A stretch of 64,000 nucleotides of DNA from NCBI RefSeq assembly GCF_043290135.1, contig NC_134704.1, positions 8,241,501 through 8,305,500 on the forward strand. The letters run 5' to 3'. This document shows positions 42,301 through 46,834 of the stretch, piece by piece. Made by a program: the position numbers and the translations under genes. Numbering within the stretch: the first letter of the stretch is position 1; every line of letters begins with the position of its first letter. The notes beneath the pieces were generated by a model. It had not been told where the DNA came from, did not search any database, and saw nothing but the letters and a program-made list of their open reading frames with translations. Source of the DNA: Rhipicephalus microplus. Lineage: Eukaryota > Arthropoda > Arachnida > Ixodida > Ixodidae.

Positions 42301-45300
42301 GGAGGTGCGTGAAAACAAAAACTGTTCGAAAGAGCAACAACTACAGGAGTGGGAAGGGAGGGTCGGAATTTAGTAATAACAATCTATGGGCACCTCGTCG
42401 ATGATTTATCAGTGGTCGAAAGCGTTTTTCCGAGAAGTCGCTGGAGCGCCAACTCCGTTCGCTGTAACCGATCAGCGATGCTAAAAGACATTCGTTGTAA
42501 GTGCGATTTTGTGTCATTGAAATATTATATATTTTTACCGTCCAGCGGGTATCGTTCGTTTTCATGCGGGACACAGGTCTTGAAACGATCAAACACGGCC
42601 GAAAAAATCATTTCTAGCAAAGTTTGTTTTCGGGGTGTTTACCTCAGAGCACCTACTCTGAAACTGCAGTCGAACCCCTTTATAAGAGACACTAATATCA
42701 GAGACAAATGGGTATAAGAGACACCAGTGCACCTACAGTAAAATACAGGTTCATAAGAAAACGCATACGAGGCACCCTACTTATAAGAGACATCTCATAT
42801 AAGAGACAAGAATTGCTGCCGAGAGCGTGCCTCTTATAAAGGAGTTTAACTGTACTAACGCCAAATTCGGTAAAGAAATGCGATAAAATGGGCCTTCAAA
42901 GCACTCCAGCAGCAGTAAAATGCCCCCCAAAAAACGAAATTTGTTCGAACTTTGCACGCGCGCCATGAGCGTTGCAGCGGGCTGAGCGTCGCCATCTTAA
43001 GCTAGATTTGAAGGTGTTTCCTTTGTGCATAATTGGCACCGTCTCAAAATGTCGATGTCTAAGCAAAATGGCCGCCGTCGCGGGTTTTCGAAAGGCCGTT
43101 TCCGCCTTGCTGATTGGCTCTCACTCAGCACGCATTTCAAGTGCGCCGTACCGAGTCTTTCATTGGCTGAGGGAGCCAGTGCGCTTTTCAATAACACTGT
43201 TCCATGCTTTACATTGGCTGGCGAGACCAACGCGTTTTTTTATTTTTGCAAGTTCGCCGTTGTTGCTGTCCAATCGTGTGTCTGATTTTGCGCTCGTGCA
43301 CGTTTCTCAACGCACCGTGTTCGTGTTTTGCGCCGGTAGTTTTTCCACACGATCGAGATGCCTGGAGACTCGTCTGAAACCGTCCTCGCAACGAAATTTT
43401 GGAAGCGGTAAAAAGCGGGCTTAGAACAAAAAGGTGCCTGCTAGAAGTGCACCGTAGTGCACTGTCAAGATGCGAGATTGGTGGAGTTGGTGCCTATTAG
43501 GCATTTTTACGTTTACAATCCTCTCCGTGTGCAAAACAATCACGTGAGCTGCGGAACAAAGAGCGCATCTCACCCTCCGCTTACGAAGTCATTTCAGCGA
43601 AGGGTGAAGGTGGGCCCACTTGGTTTCACCGCGAATTCACAAAAGCGCCTGTCTTTTTGGTTTCACCGCGCCTTTCACAGAAATGCGAAATCTATGCAGT
43701 TGCCTGCAAACCCTGCGCTGTCTCGAGAGGCTACATCTGCAAGTGGCTGAGCATCAGCGACATTCGGCTCATAGCGACCTACAGCAAAAGGAAGAGTTGG
43801 GGTATATAGTTGGTATTCATAATAGAACAGGCCGGAGACTAATCACAAAGAAGGTCTCAACAATATGACCGGTTACACAGGGCAGCAGACTGCCTAACGT
43901 TCATTTGGTTAATTATTATTGAGCCCTTAGATAGTTAATTGATAAAATAGAGTTCTAATTTAAGAGGAACAAGTGACTTTAGTCTCATACCCCATGTTCT
44001 TTTCAGGGCCCTCCACTCAACCACTTACTATGATGAGGCTAGGATCTTGCTTTCCACATAAAAAAATTTTTTTTAATGATTTATTGGCTAGAATTAGACA
44101 CTTTCTGCTTTGTTTAGCAGAGAGACAGACAGGGAACATTTAAGTGACATTTCTTGTTGAAGATTCCTTGAATTTTCTCAGCTTCACACTTTTTGCCAGC
44201 CTGACTAGCCTTACGGAACTTCTCGTGTTTCTGTGAGCCAATTTAATCATGTTATACTGTTGAACTCTTAAGAAATCACTGTGGAGCGATACTATTTTTT
44301 TATGGGTAATTGAACATAAAAAATTTTGTGAACTATAATATGAGTGAATTGCACATCATTATTATTGATTGATATGTGGGGTTTAACATCCCAAAACCAC
44401 TTCATGATTATGAGAGACGCCGTAGTGGAGGGCTCCGGAAATTTCGACCACCTGGGGTTCTTTAACGTGCACCCAAATCTGAGCACACGGGCCTACAACA
44501 TTTCCGCCTCCATCGGAAATGCAGCCGCCGCAGCCGGGATCACATCATTATTATGAAGCATTAACACAACTGAAAATTTTCACGCCATTATGTGTATCAG
44601 CATCCATATATATAGCATAGCTCCACATGGCGGCTCTTTGACTACAGCTGCTTCTTAAACTGGACCAGAAAATATGAATGGAAGGTTTCTTATTCACCCA
44701 TAAGAAATGACCTAATTAGATTTTACTTACTTTTCAAATCCCAATCTAAGAACTAATTGAGGTACAATAAAACTAATTACATTTTCAAAAACAGGAGATA
44801 GAAACACATATACACACATAATTTAATTAATATATCTATAGTAATAAAGATTTCACTTTTAAGACCAGTGTCTCTTCTTGAGCAAAAGTTTTTCAAGTGG
44901 AGCTGTTATATGTGGGCTTGACTCTATATATATTTTGTATAACTGGCTAAATATTACAGGTGCGCAAATTATGGGAGTGTGCAATTTATGCGAGTAAATA
45001 GGGTAAATTTTTGTACTTAAAGAATGATAAATCAAGGTGACGGTAACATTACATTTTCATTTAACATTGATATGGGGCTTCGAAGTAGTGCAGATTTCCA
45101 CCGGATACACATATTTACGATACAGCACACCTACCCTGCAGCAAAACCGTTTTTACAGGAGAAAGGAGGGTTACATTTGGACTAATATACATCCATTTGT
45201 GCATTTCGAGTACTTCGAAACTTCAACAATATTATTCGAACTGAAGTGAATATTCCTTTGAATATTTGAAGTGCTCGAATATGAGCACAAGCATATACTA

Positions 45301-45642
45301 TGGCAACTTATTGCATCAATGCAAGCTGAAAATGAAGTTACATTGGAGCTGCGCACGCTCCATACATGGATCAACAAACCCAAGAGGTATTCAACAAAGA
45401 GAACAAACTCGGAGTGCTCGCTCTTACTTACCTCTGTGGTCACTGTGCTCTGATGGATAGCTCTCATGATCGTAAAGAAAGGGGTGATAACGCAGCTGTC
45501 CTTCCACCACACGGGTGCCATCTACAGTAGCCTTGAAGTCAAACTGGTCAGATGTGCTACGAATCAACAGCGTCTCCGGATCAGTGTCAATGTCTCGCAA
45601 GTTGGCCACCCTGTGTTGCCCGCTCTTCATGATTAGGCTCAC
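192..45642 (-). CDS. SMCHD1: SMCHD1-like gene, ten internal exons
   Basis: SMCHD1 is a non-canonical SMC-family chromatin protein with an N-terminal GHKL ATPase, a transducer domain and a C-terminal hinge; in mammals it acts in X inactivation and repeat silencing in the nucleus. Ten minus-strand exons with AG acceptors and GT (once GC) donors join with consistent phase and follow the vertebrate protein order as I remember it: [42 protein letters not shown]-like, [37 protein letters not shown]-like, a YWF block and the ENIQNLG block. The 1312 coding bases correspond to the end of the ATPase plus the transducer region. No stop or frameshift was seen, so the gene looks functional. The start codon, catalytic N-terminus and hinge lie outside the window. 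Introns are packed with transposons. Confidence 0.9.
312..2107. other. SMCHD1 intron, no gene found
   Basis: AT-rich intronic sequence. The only recognisable fragment is at about 1930-1985, where opposed CCGGGA/TCCCGGA-type half-sites followed by a GACTTC..GCAGGTGT end resemble the right terminus of the ACCTGCCAAGT element described at 6.0 and 16.4 kb. Short reading frames in this stretch show no family resemblance. Confidence 0.5.
2108..2185 (-). CDS. SMCHD1: SMCHD1-like exon (NWGYWFRRM block)
   Basis: A 78-nt exon with acceptor TGTGCAG and donor GTGAGT. It supplies the residues that would otherwise be missing between the 7564-7668 exon and the 192-311 exon: without it the join creates a stop codon, with it both phases close (2 nt + 25 codons + 1 nt). 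It encodes [15 protein letters not shown], matching the vertebrate ISQHGGKWPYWFKKM. Confidence 0.88.
2695..3803 (+). mobile_element. Tigger/pogo element, internally deleted
   Basis: Terminal inverted repeats CCGTAATTACTCGAATC (left) and, on the other strand, CCGTATTTACTCGATTC (right) are flanked by TA at 2693-2694 and 3804-3805, the pogo/Tigger target duplication. At 1109 bp it is about half the usual length; the distal two-thirds of the DDE domain is missing between about 3705 and the right terminal region. Confidence 0.85.
2978..3705 (+). pseudogene. Tigger/pogo transposase fragment
   Basis: The first block (2978-3394) holds a brinker/psq-type helix-turn-helix ([17 protein letters not shown]) and a CENP-B-type DNA-binding segment ([18 protein letters not shown]). 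After a frameshift near 3390 the second block (3429-3690) starts the DDE_1 catalytic domain, with the first acidic residue in [13 protein letters not shown]. The reading ends in low-complexity T-rich sequence. The remaining catalytic aspartates are absent, so it cannot be active. Confidence 0.85.
4016..4395 (+). pseudogene. Kolobok-like transposase fragment
   Basis: The frame starting [21 protein letters not shown] and, after a frameshift near 4262, [22 protein letters not shown] parallels the transposase at 61516-63377 (GIGHEQLSRFCSIIGLPKPMH, then ISLDTGLCLDFEVISN..CSRHK). The family corresponds to the arthropod proteins annotated as Mutator-like transposase domain. Everything beyond this block, including the catalytic residues, is lost. 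Confidence 0.8.
6032..7327. mobile_element. Non-autonomous element with ACCTGCCAA termini, copy A
   Basis: It begins TTACCTGCCAACCTGG and ends GGGGACTTGGCAGGTAT, inverted relative to the start. The interior is homologous to the copy at 16379-18177: GACGGGACAGCGCAACTGG versus GACGGGACGGCGCAGCTGG, and shared runs near 6700-7040. Just inside the right end is a paired CCGGGA-type block. No transposase homology was found in any frame. The target duplication is no longer recognisable in this copy. Confidence 0.65.
7564..7668 (-). CDS. SMCHD1: SMCHD1-like exon (VEIQNKKGE block)
   Basis: A 105-nt exon with acceptor TTGTGCAG and donor GTAAGT. It completes a Gly codon with the 10374-10456 exon and encodes [19 protein letters not shown], matching vertebrate LRIEILNKKGEAMQKLPG. 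It ends in phase 1 and needs the 2108-2185 exon next. A remnant reading TTGGCAGGTATGG, like the ACCTGCCAA element terminus, sits only about 10 bp beyond the donor. Confidence 0.9.
8005..8090 (+). repeat. tRNA-derived SINE fragment
   Basis: The block GTTGCAGGTTCGGTTCCTGG followed by CCACGGCAAG carries a B-box-like RGTTCRANTCC match and is nearly identical to the T-arm half of the element at 8441. Only the 3' half of the tRNA-like head is present. Confidence 0.55.
8441..8540 (+). repeat. tRNA-derived SINE head
   Basis: The A box (TAGCTGAGTGG) and B box (GGTTCGGTTCC) are spaced as in a tRNA, in the order TGGCCACCATGG..CGCAGGTTCGG..CCCACGGCAAG. The acceptor halves do not pair as in a working tRNA and the anticodon arm is irregular, so this is a tRNA-derived SINE and not a tRNA gene. 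A partial repeat of the tail (CCTGCTCACGGCAAGG) follows. Confidence 0.6.
8541..10373. other. SMCHD1 intron, no gene found
   Basis: Intronic sequence with a C homopolymer near 9839-9851 inside a GC-richer stretch (9660-9850). Scattered AT-rich terminal-repeat-like scraps containing GATATAACGA or GCTATA are seen around 9060-9115, 9590-9620 and 10080-10140, probably decayed MITEs. I see no coding exon or RNA gene. Confidence 0.45.
10374..10456 (-). CDS. SMCHD1: SMCHD1-like exon (VTWPEGDQL block)
   Basis: An 83-nt exon with acceptor TTTCTTCAG and donor GTGTGT. Together with AG from the upstream exon it forms Arg and continues [20 protein letters not shown], a near match to vertebrate [20 protein letters not shown] in the transducer region. 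It ends in phase 1. Confidence 0.92.
11033..11397 (-). mobile_element. Solo Ty3/gypsy-type LTR
   Basis: Read on the minus strand the 365-bp segment starts TGTTATCG and ends CCCCGTGACA, giving TG..CA ends. It contains a TATAAA box (about 11212-11217) and an AATAAA signal before its 3' end. The GTGACA end resembles the 3' end of the gypsy LTR at 53504. No internal region or partner LTR was found nearby, and a target duplication is not evident. Confidence 0.65.
11398..12184. other. SMCHD1 intron, no gene found
   Basis: AT-rich intronic sequence. Two short opposed segments containing GCACTCCTC or GAGGAGTGC with nearby CAGTGAAACTACTTTTACG and GTAAAGGTGGTTTCACTG lie near 11566-11605 and 12047-12090. 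They suggest a MITE of about 0.5 kb with inverted ends, too decayed to bound. Confidence 0.4.
12190..13165 (-). pseudogene. CR1/L2-like LINE, 3' fragment
   Basis: On the minus strand, frames broken at several points give the end of a LINE reverse transcriptase: [11 protein letters not shown], then [20 protein letters not shown], then [21 protein letters not shown], then SVTALLKS and FRHSFF-like C-terminal blocks. The palm catalytic residues are missing because the copy is 5'-truncated. Its 3' end has a small stem-loop (CAACC/GGTTG at 12205-12218) and an AAATAAATAAA-type tail. Confidence 0.75.
13287..13393 (-). CDS. SMCHD1: SMCHD1-like exon (SLYDEVK block)
   Basis: A 107-nt exon with acceptor CTGCTTCAG and donor GTGAGT. 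It starts in phase 0 with [20 protein letters not shown], corresponding to vertebrate [20 protein letters not shown], and ends with AG that completes Arg in the next exon. Confidence 0.92.
14030..14146. repeat. Tandem duplication, about 66 bp x 2
   Basis: The blocks ATAAGAGGTGTCTTGTTTT and AAGTATGAATACAATAAAT appear twice in the same order about 66 bp apart, with a few differences, so the duplication is not brand new. The unit has no coding potential. Confidence 0.75.
14212..14720 (-). pseudogene. Tigger/pogo transposase N-terminal remnant
   Basis: A TA followed by CAGTAATACCTCGTTAGCTC marks one Tigger terminus at 14212. On the minus strand at about 14390-14700 two joined frames give an N-terminal psq-type helix ([18 protein letters not shown]) and the start of the CENP-B-type domain ([15 protein letters not shown]). 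The DDE domain is absent, so this is an internal deletion or truncated copy. The other terminal repeat was not found. Confidence 0.65.
15151..15264 (-). CDS. SMCHD1: SMCHD1-like exon ([12 protein letters not shown] block)
   Basis: A 114-nt, phase 0/0 exon with acceptor GTTTCAG and donor GTATGC. It encodes [18 protein letters not shown] and [10 protein letters not shown], aligned without gaps to vertebrate LFYGSIVRFFLYGDHDGE and ATGGEVQIAM. Confidence 0.93.
15810..16070 (+). repeat. Dispersed repeat family R, copy 1
   Basis: This stretch, beginning GGGGTGCAACCACCGAAAT and containing GAGAAATAAAACATCTATTT and GAGTAAACATGAGCACTGCT, recurs in the same orientation at 31683-31939 with clear but imperfect identity over about 260 bp. 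It has no coding potential and no obvious inverted ends. Its class is unknown to me. Confidence 0.7.
16379..18177. mobile_element. Non-autonomous element with ATACCTGCCAAGT termini, copy B (hAT-like TSD)
   Basis: It starts ATACCTGCCAAGTTC and ends GACTTGGCAGGTAT, inverted. Flanks are AGCAGTGC (16371-16378) and GGCAGTGC (18178-18185), an 8-bp near-identical duplication typical of hAT elements. The interior shares blocks with copy A at 6032-7327 and is about 500 bp longer. It holds G-runs (16505-16513) and CpG-rich sequence. No transposase-like frame was recognised, so it would depend on a partner elsewhere. Confidence 0.72.
18913..19150 (+). mobile_element. Full-length tRNA-derived SINE
   Basis: A 238-bp element flanked by a perfect 15-bp target duplication TGCACACTTGAATTG (18898-18912 and 19151-19165). 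The head carries an A box (GTGTAGTGGCTGAGG) and a B box (GGATCGAATCCC). The body ends with a TATCAATCAA-type tail. The perfect duplication indicates a comparatively recent LINE-mediated insertion. Three further copies, one of them split, occur in the window. Confidence 0.9.
19372..21044 (-). mobile_element. Tigger/pogo element, decayed
   Basis: One terminus, CAGTTCACTCCTCTTAAACG, follows TA at 19370-19371. Transposase remnants run on the minus strand to about 20996. The other terminus is not visible; a SINE interrupts the sequence at about 21048 and different sequence follows it. Confidence 0.7.
19553..20996 (-). pseudogene. Tigger/pogo transposase, multiply frameshifted
   Basis: Reading down the minus strand: an N-terminal psq helix ([20 protein letters not shown]), a CENP-B-type domain ([18 protein letters not shown]), the start of the DDE domain ([20 protein letters not shown]), a second catalytic block ([11 protein letters not shown]) and an acidic C-terminal tail ([10 protein letters not shown]). 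At least five frame breaks separate these blocks. The third catalytic aspartate block was not found. Confidence 0.8.
21048..21284 (-). mobile_element. tRNA-derived SINE, near full length
   Basis: The same family as 18913-19150, reversed: tail (ATTGATTGATTTGTGGGG) on the left, tRNA-like head (CCACCGCGGCGAGGC) on the right, with a recognisable B box (GGGATTCGATCCC). It lies against the broken end of the Tigger. No clear target duplication was found. Confidence 0.85.
21383..21757 (-). pseudogene. RTE-clade LINE reverse transcriptase fragment
   Basis: The minus-strand frame holds [34 protein letters not shown] and [14 protein letters not shown]. These are palm motifs of RTE/BovB-type reverse transcriptases. 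The catalytic ADD box has become ACD, so the fragment is inactive. It is truncated on both sides and no endonuclease was found. Confidence 0.8.
21758..23666. other. SMCHD1 intron, no gene found
   Basis: AT-rich intronic sequence with poly(T) runs (about 21918-21931, 22125-22136). No exon, recognisable element or RNA gene was identified. A few sequences resembling MITE ends (for example near 22920-22975) are too short to call. Confidence 0.4.
23667..23861 (-). CDS. SMCHD1: SMCHD1-like exon (HEHSDKQ..AIEWDGK block)
   Basis: A 195-nt, phase 0/0 exon with acceptor TGACGTAG and donor GTGAGC. It encodes [20 protein letters not shown] and [20 protein letters not shown], aligned without gaps to vertebrate FALWLKDCHEKYDKQIKFT and [20 protein letters not shown]. 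Its start was set by alignment with the preceding exon's NGQ end. Confidence 0.94.
23995..24165. mobile_element. MITE, 171 bp, TA target
   Basis: CACTCAACCCTCATTATGAC at the left end is inverted at the right end as GTTATATTGAGGTATGAGTG. TA duplications flank it at 23993-23994 and 24166-24167. The terminal sequence and TA target fit a pogo/mariner-derived MITE. Confidence 0.8.
24800..25339 (+). pseudogene. CR1-like LINE, endonuclease part (split copy)
   Basis: Fragments of an apurinic-type endonuclease: [19 protein letters not shown] (the GDFNxPxxxW motif with D changed to N) and a SDHNIVLF C-terminal motif near 25150. The copy is interrupted by the Tigger at 25342 and continues at 27560 with the linker and reverse transcriptase. 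Many frame breaks show it is old. Confidence 0.7.
25342..27557 (+). mobile_element. Tigger/pogo element, nearly complete
   Basis: Terminal inverted repeats CAGTGAAACTTCGTTAAACC (left) and GGTTTAACGAGGTTTCACTG (right) differ at about one position. TA duplications lie at 25340-25341 and 27558-27559. The length of 2216 bp is normal for an autonomous Tigger. It sits inside the older CR1-like LINE. Confidence 0.93.
25861..27398 (+). pseudogene. Tigger/pogo transposase, nearly intact
   Basis: The start ATG at 25861 opens a protein with a psq-type helix ([20 protein letters not shown]), a CENP-B-type domain ([17 protein letters not shown]) and a DDE_1 domain with all three acidic blocks: [19 protein letters not shown] and [10 protein letters not shown]. 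Three lesions are visible: an in-frame TAA at 26404-26406 just after the first catalytic block, a frameshift near 27125 and another near 27280. The C-terminus [10 protein letters not shown] is a common pogo-type end. An AATAAA overlaps the stop codon. Confidence 0.9.
27560..29560 (+). pseudogene. CR1-like LINE, linker and reverse transcriptase (split copy)
   Basis: This continues the copy begun at 24800. Frames give [79 protein letters not shown] (catalytic FADD retained) and [19 protein letters not shown]. Frame breaks are numerous. A MITE at 27960-28114 interrupts it. The 3' boundary near 29560 is approximate. Confidence 0.78.
27960..28114. mobile_element. MITE, 155 bp, Tigger-type ends
   Basis: CAGTGGACTCTCATTAAACG at the left is inverted at the right end as CGTTTACCGAGAGTCCACTG. 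A TA precedes it and TG follows, so one duplication base has changed. It is inserted in the CR1-like LINE and shares terminal sequence with the MITE at 2324. Confidence 0.85.
29930..30195 (+). pseudogene. CR1-like LINE fragment (second copy)
   Basis: The frame [20 protein letters not shown] followed by [17 protein letters not shown] sequence is the linker just before the reverse transcriptase palm. It parallels TAFNNYFNSVYTKDNNHLPP in the intact LINE at 58335. It stops abruptly at the inverted duplication at 30157-30225. Confidence 0.75.
30157..30225. repeat. Inverted duplication (hairpin) at a LINE break
   Basis: Two arms of about 32 nt, differing at about four positions, are separated by about 5 nt. 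Each contains GGTATTTACCAGTCAT in opposite orientation. The left arm is the end of the LINE coding sequence and the right arm is its reverse complement. Confidence 0.85.
30869..30992 (-). CDS. SMCHD1: SMCHD1-like exon ([14 protein letters not shown] block), GC donor
   Basis: A 124-nt exon with acceptor CTCTATCAG. It reads [20 protein letters not shown] and [20 protein letters not shown], matching vertebrate [20 protein letters not shown] closely. The donor is CCAG followed by GCAAGT: a GC donor with otherwise perfect consensus. No GT donor in the right phase lies nearby, and the next exon continues the alignment with no missing residue. Confidence 0.92.
31683..31939 (+). repeat. Dispersed repeat family R, copy 2
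   Basis: Homologous to 15810-16070 in the same orientation: GGGGTGCAACAGCCGAAAT, AGAAATAAAACATCTATTTT and GAGTAAACATGGGCACTGCT. About 260 bp, non-coding, class unknown. Confidence 0.7.
32053..32828 (+). pseudogene. Tigger/pogo deletion derivative
   Basis: From an ATG at 32054 the frame gives a Tigger-like N-terminus ([13 protein letters not shown], then after a frameshift [17 protein letters not shown]). It runs straight into an acidic C-terminal region ([40 protein letters not shown]), so the DNA-binding and DDE core is deleted. The right terminus ends AACGAGGTTCGATTG at 32828 followed by TA. The left terminus was not found. Confidence 0.7.
33322..34054. mobile_element. Non-autonomous Tigger-type element, about 0.73 kb
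   Basis: The left end reads AAGTAAAAGCTCGTTAATTT after TATA. The right end reads AATTATAGAGCTTTTACTG before TA at 34055-34056, inverted. The interior has no transposase frame. Fragments with similar TATAAGTGG motifs follow at 34085-34155, suggesting a second decayed MITE. Confidence 0.65.
34336..34510 (-). CDS. SMCHD1: SMCHD1-like exon ([13 protein letters not shown] block)
   Basis: A 175-nt exon with acceptor TTCAACAAAG and donor GTGACG. After an acidic linker ([12 protein letters not shown]) it reads [20 protein letters not shown] and [15 protein letters not shown], nearly identical to vertebrate [20 protein letters not shown]. Both phases fit the neighbouring exons (phase 1 in, AG out). 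Confidence 0.95.
35379..37027 (+). mobile_element. piggyBac element, internally deleted
   Basis: TTAA at 35375-35378 and 37028-37031 flank termini CCCCATAACGCCCACC (left) and, inverted, CCCCGCATAGCCCGCC (right). TTAA duplication and CCC-type ends are piggyBac hallmarks. At 1649 bp it lacks the catalytic core. GTATCATATTTGATAC-type near-palindromes lie inside both ends (about 35396 and 36880), with a third copy at about 35747. Confidence 0.85.
35916..36850 (+). CDS. piggyBac-derived ORF lacking the catalytic core
   Basis: An uninterrupted frame of just over 310 codons. The start is placed at a likely splice acceptor (T-rich tract ending TTTTAG at 35915) because no ATG opens it; an upstream ATGGCCGCC at about 35558 and a GTAATT donor at 35619 could form a first exon, but that exon has a stop in the joined frame. 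Order: acidic N-terminus ([13 protein letters not shown]), a junction into the late piggyBac domain ([39 protein letters not shown]), a basic region, and a cysteine-rich C-terminal finger (CRHC..CSKC..LC). The block holding the first two catalytic aspartates is missing. It is either a relic or a DNA-binding derivative. Confidence 0.7.
37440..39470 (-). pseudogene. Ty3/gypsy pol remnant
   Basis: Down the minus strand: RNase H ([36 protein letters not shown]), then [17 protein letters not shown] after an insert, then integrase core ([36 protein letters not shown]), then the integrase C-terminal region ([18 protein letters not shown]). Numerous frameshifts; the first D of ITDRGTAF has become N. 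No reverse transcriptase, gag or paired LTRs were found. It is related to, but clearly older than, the gypsy at 49142-53504. Confidence 0.8.
38821..39137 (+). mobile_element. Probable solo LTR inside the gypsy remnant
   Basis: About 315 bp of GC-rich sequence splits the RNase H frame between the FRPCLY block and the FKVFSDH block. On the plus strand it ends with an AATAAA signal at 39087, a TTGTTGTG stretch and GCTACATTCGTTACA, similar to gypsy LTR 3' ends here. The exact left boundary and the target duplication cannot be fixed by eye. Confidence 0.45.
39559..41975 (-). pseudogene. CR1-like (Jockey superfamily) LINE, 5'-truncated
   Basis: Down the minus strand: the C-terminal endonuclease block ([24 protein letters not shown]), linker ([15 protein letters not shown]), RT fingers ([37 protein letters not shown]), palm ([49 protein letters not shown] with catalytic FADD intact) and thumb to a stop at 39645. 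Only two frameshifts are visible, near 41165 and 40750, so it is moderately young. The 3' UTR has an ACCCCC/GGGGGT stem-loop at 39587-39603 and a short TGATG-repeat tail. The 5' half including ORF1 is missing. Confidence 0.88.
42667..42852. mobile_element. MITE with repeated TATAAGAGAC motif
   Basis: The left end CAGTCGAACCCCTTTATAAG is inverted at the right as CTTATAAAGGAGTTTAACTG, followed by TA at 42853. Four TATAAGAGAC motifs occur inside. About 186 bp. The left TA is not preserved. Confidence 0.75.
42950..43450. promoter_or_regulatory. CpG-rich block with phased CCAAT boxes
   Basis: ATTGGCT (inverted CCAAT) occurs at 43113-43119, 43162-43168 and 43213-43219, spaced 49 and 51 bp, with TCCAATCG in the other orientation near 43268. 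A YY1-like AAAATGGCCGCC lies near 43068. CpG density is higher than in the surrounding intron. It resembles a TATA-less promoter, but no downstream transcript is recognisable. It may equally be part of a GC-rich repeat. Confidence 0.35.
44366..44541 (-). mobile_element. tRNA-derived SINE, 5'-truncated, with TSD
   Basis: The same family as 18913-19150, reversed. The tRNA-like head is cut off just at the B box region (GCAGCCGGGATC). A 13-bp target duplication ACATCATTATTAT flanks it (44353-44365 and 44542-44554). So the truncation happened during insertion and not afterwards. Confidence 0.9.
45432..45642 (-). CDS. SMCHD1: SMCHD1-like exon (RYHPFLYD block), first in window
   Basis: A 211-nt exon with acceptor AAATTTCAG and donor GTAAGT. 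It reads [20 protein letters not shown] and [20 protein letters not shown], matching vertebrate IVNLREIQDDMQTLYVNTA and [20 protein letters not shown]. This is the join of the GHKL ATPase to the transducer domain. Upstream exons with the ATPase motifs were not found between here and 64000 and presumably lie beyond the right edge. Confidence 0.93.
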
Positions 45643-45809
45643 CTGAAATTTGTTTCAAAAGAAATGCTTCAATGTAAGGTGAACGAAGATGTATTTAAGT
45701 GCGAAAATAGAAGATAACTGTATTATGTGTGTGGAGAAAGGGGTATTTCAGTTATTGATGTATTTTGTGTGCGTACGATGATATATGTCATTGATTGATG
45801 TAACCCCTG

Positions 45810-45829
45810 CCCCCCCCCCCCCCCCCCCC
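45810..45829. repeat. C homopolymer, 20 bp
   Basis: An unbroken run of 20 C on the plus strand, in the interval upstream of the 45432-45642 exon, beside TGATTGATGTAACCCCTG. Such runs are prone to sequencing length error. Confidence 0.9.
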
Positions 45830-46834
45830 GCTATAACGCCCTCACGTGCTACGGGGTATTTCATGAATGAGGAATAAAGAATGAAAAGTGGTTTAATCCT
45901 ATGCATCAATTTTCCACATAGCAAGATCCCCAGCCTAAGAGAACTTTTTGTGGGGCGAGTTGGTCTACATTCATAATTAATGTTAAGTGGTACTGACGGG
46001 AAAATTTCGATCTCACATTTTATCACTGCAATATGTTGCTGGAGGCCTGTTGGTCATTACACGGCACATTGTTTGCTGCATTGTGCAACAGATAATTACG
46101 TGTAGGGTCCCTGTTATTGACCCATCTATGTTTCAGTTTGAGAGAGCTCCAAAAAACGACAAGCTGCGTAGTGCAACTATCACCACCTTGTGCAAACACA
46201 GTAAAAGAAAAATGGGAGCTATGATGTCTTCGTAACTTGTTGCGCGTGGTCACGTGAAGGAAGTAGGCTGGACACCAAGGGTCGCTTTTGAGGGTATGAA
46301 TAGCGCAAAAGAGTCAATCAGTCATGCAAACTTTGAAATTATTTCAAAATACCTTCCAAACTGGGTATTCGCTGATGATATGTTGCAGAGGATATACGGA
46401 TGTTCACAGGAATCAATCCCGCGGCCATGAAATTTCGAGTCAGTACCCCTTTAAGGCTCGCAAAAAATTTGAACACAAGAAAAGACAAATGACAAAGTGC
46501 CTTGTCCCATTTTTTCCGGCTTAAACAGGGTTCATGCTCGTTTCCATGACAAAAATTCAAGAGTTTTCAAAGACTCAAGGCTATGCGTGAAAATTTTTAA
46601 AGACCCATTTCATGGTCAGAGAAGGCTGGAGGCTTGATATAATTAGTAAAATTAATCTAAAAATGGTAACCTTGCCGGAGCAGGCATTGGAAACATGGCT
46701 CCACTGACGTTTTCATTATTGACAACTCTCAATCATAGTCTCTTAAAGTTGCATGGGTAATCACTTTCAGTATAACACAGAATTCGAACTTTTATTCAGA
46801 TATGAAAGTATAAGGAACAATTATCATGCAATGC

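Noticed and set aside
44955..45006. Possible Tigger terminus (GGTGCGCAAATTATG..GCGAGTAAATAGGGTA)
   Set aside because: It resembles the right end of the 2695-3803 Tigger, but no matching left end or coding sequence was found, so it was not called.
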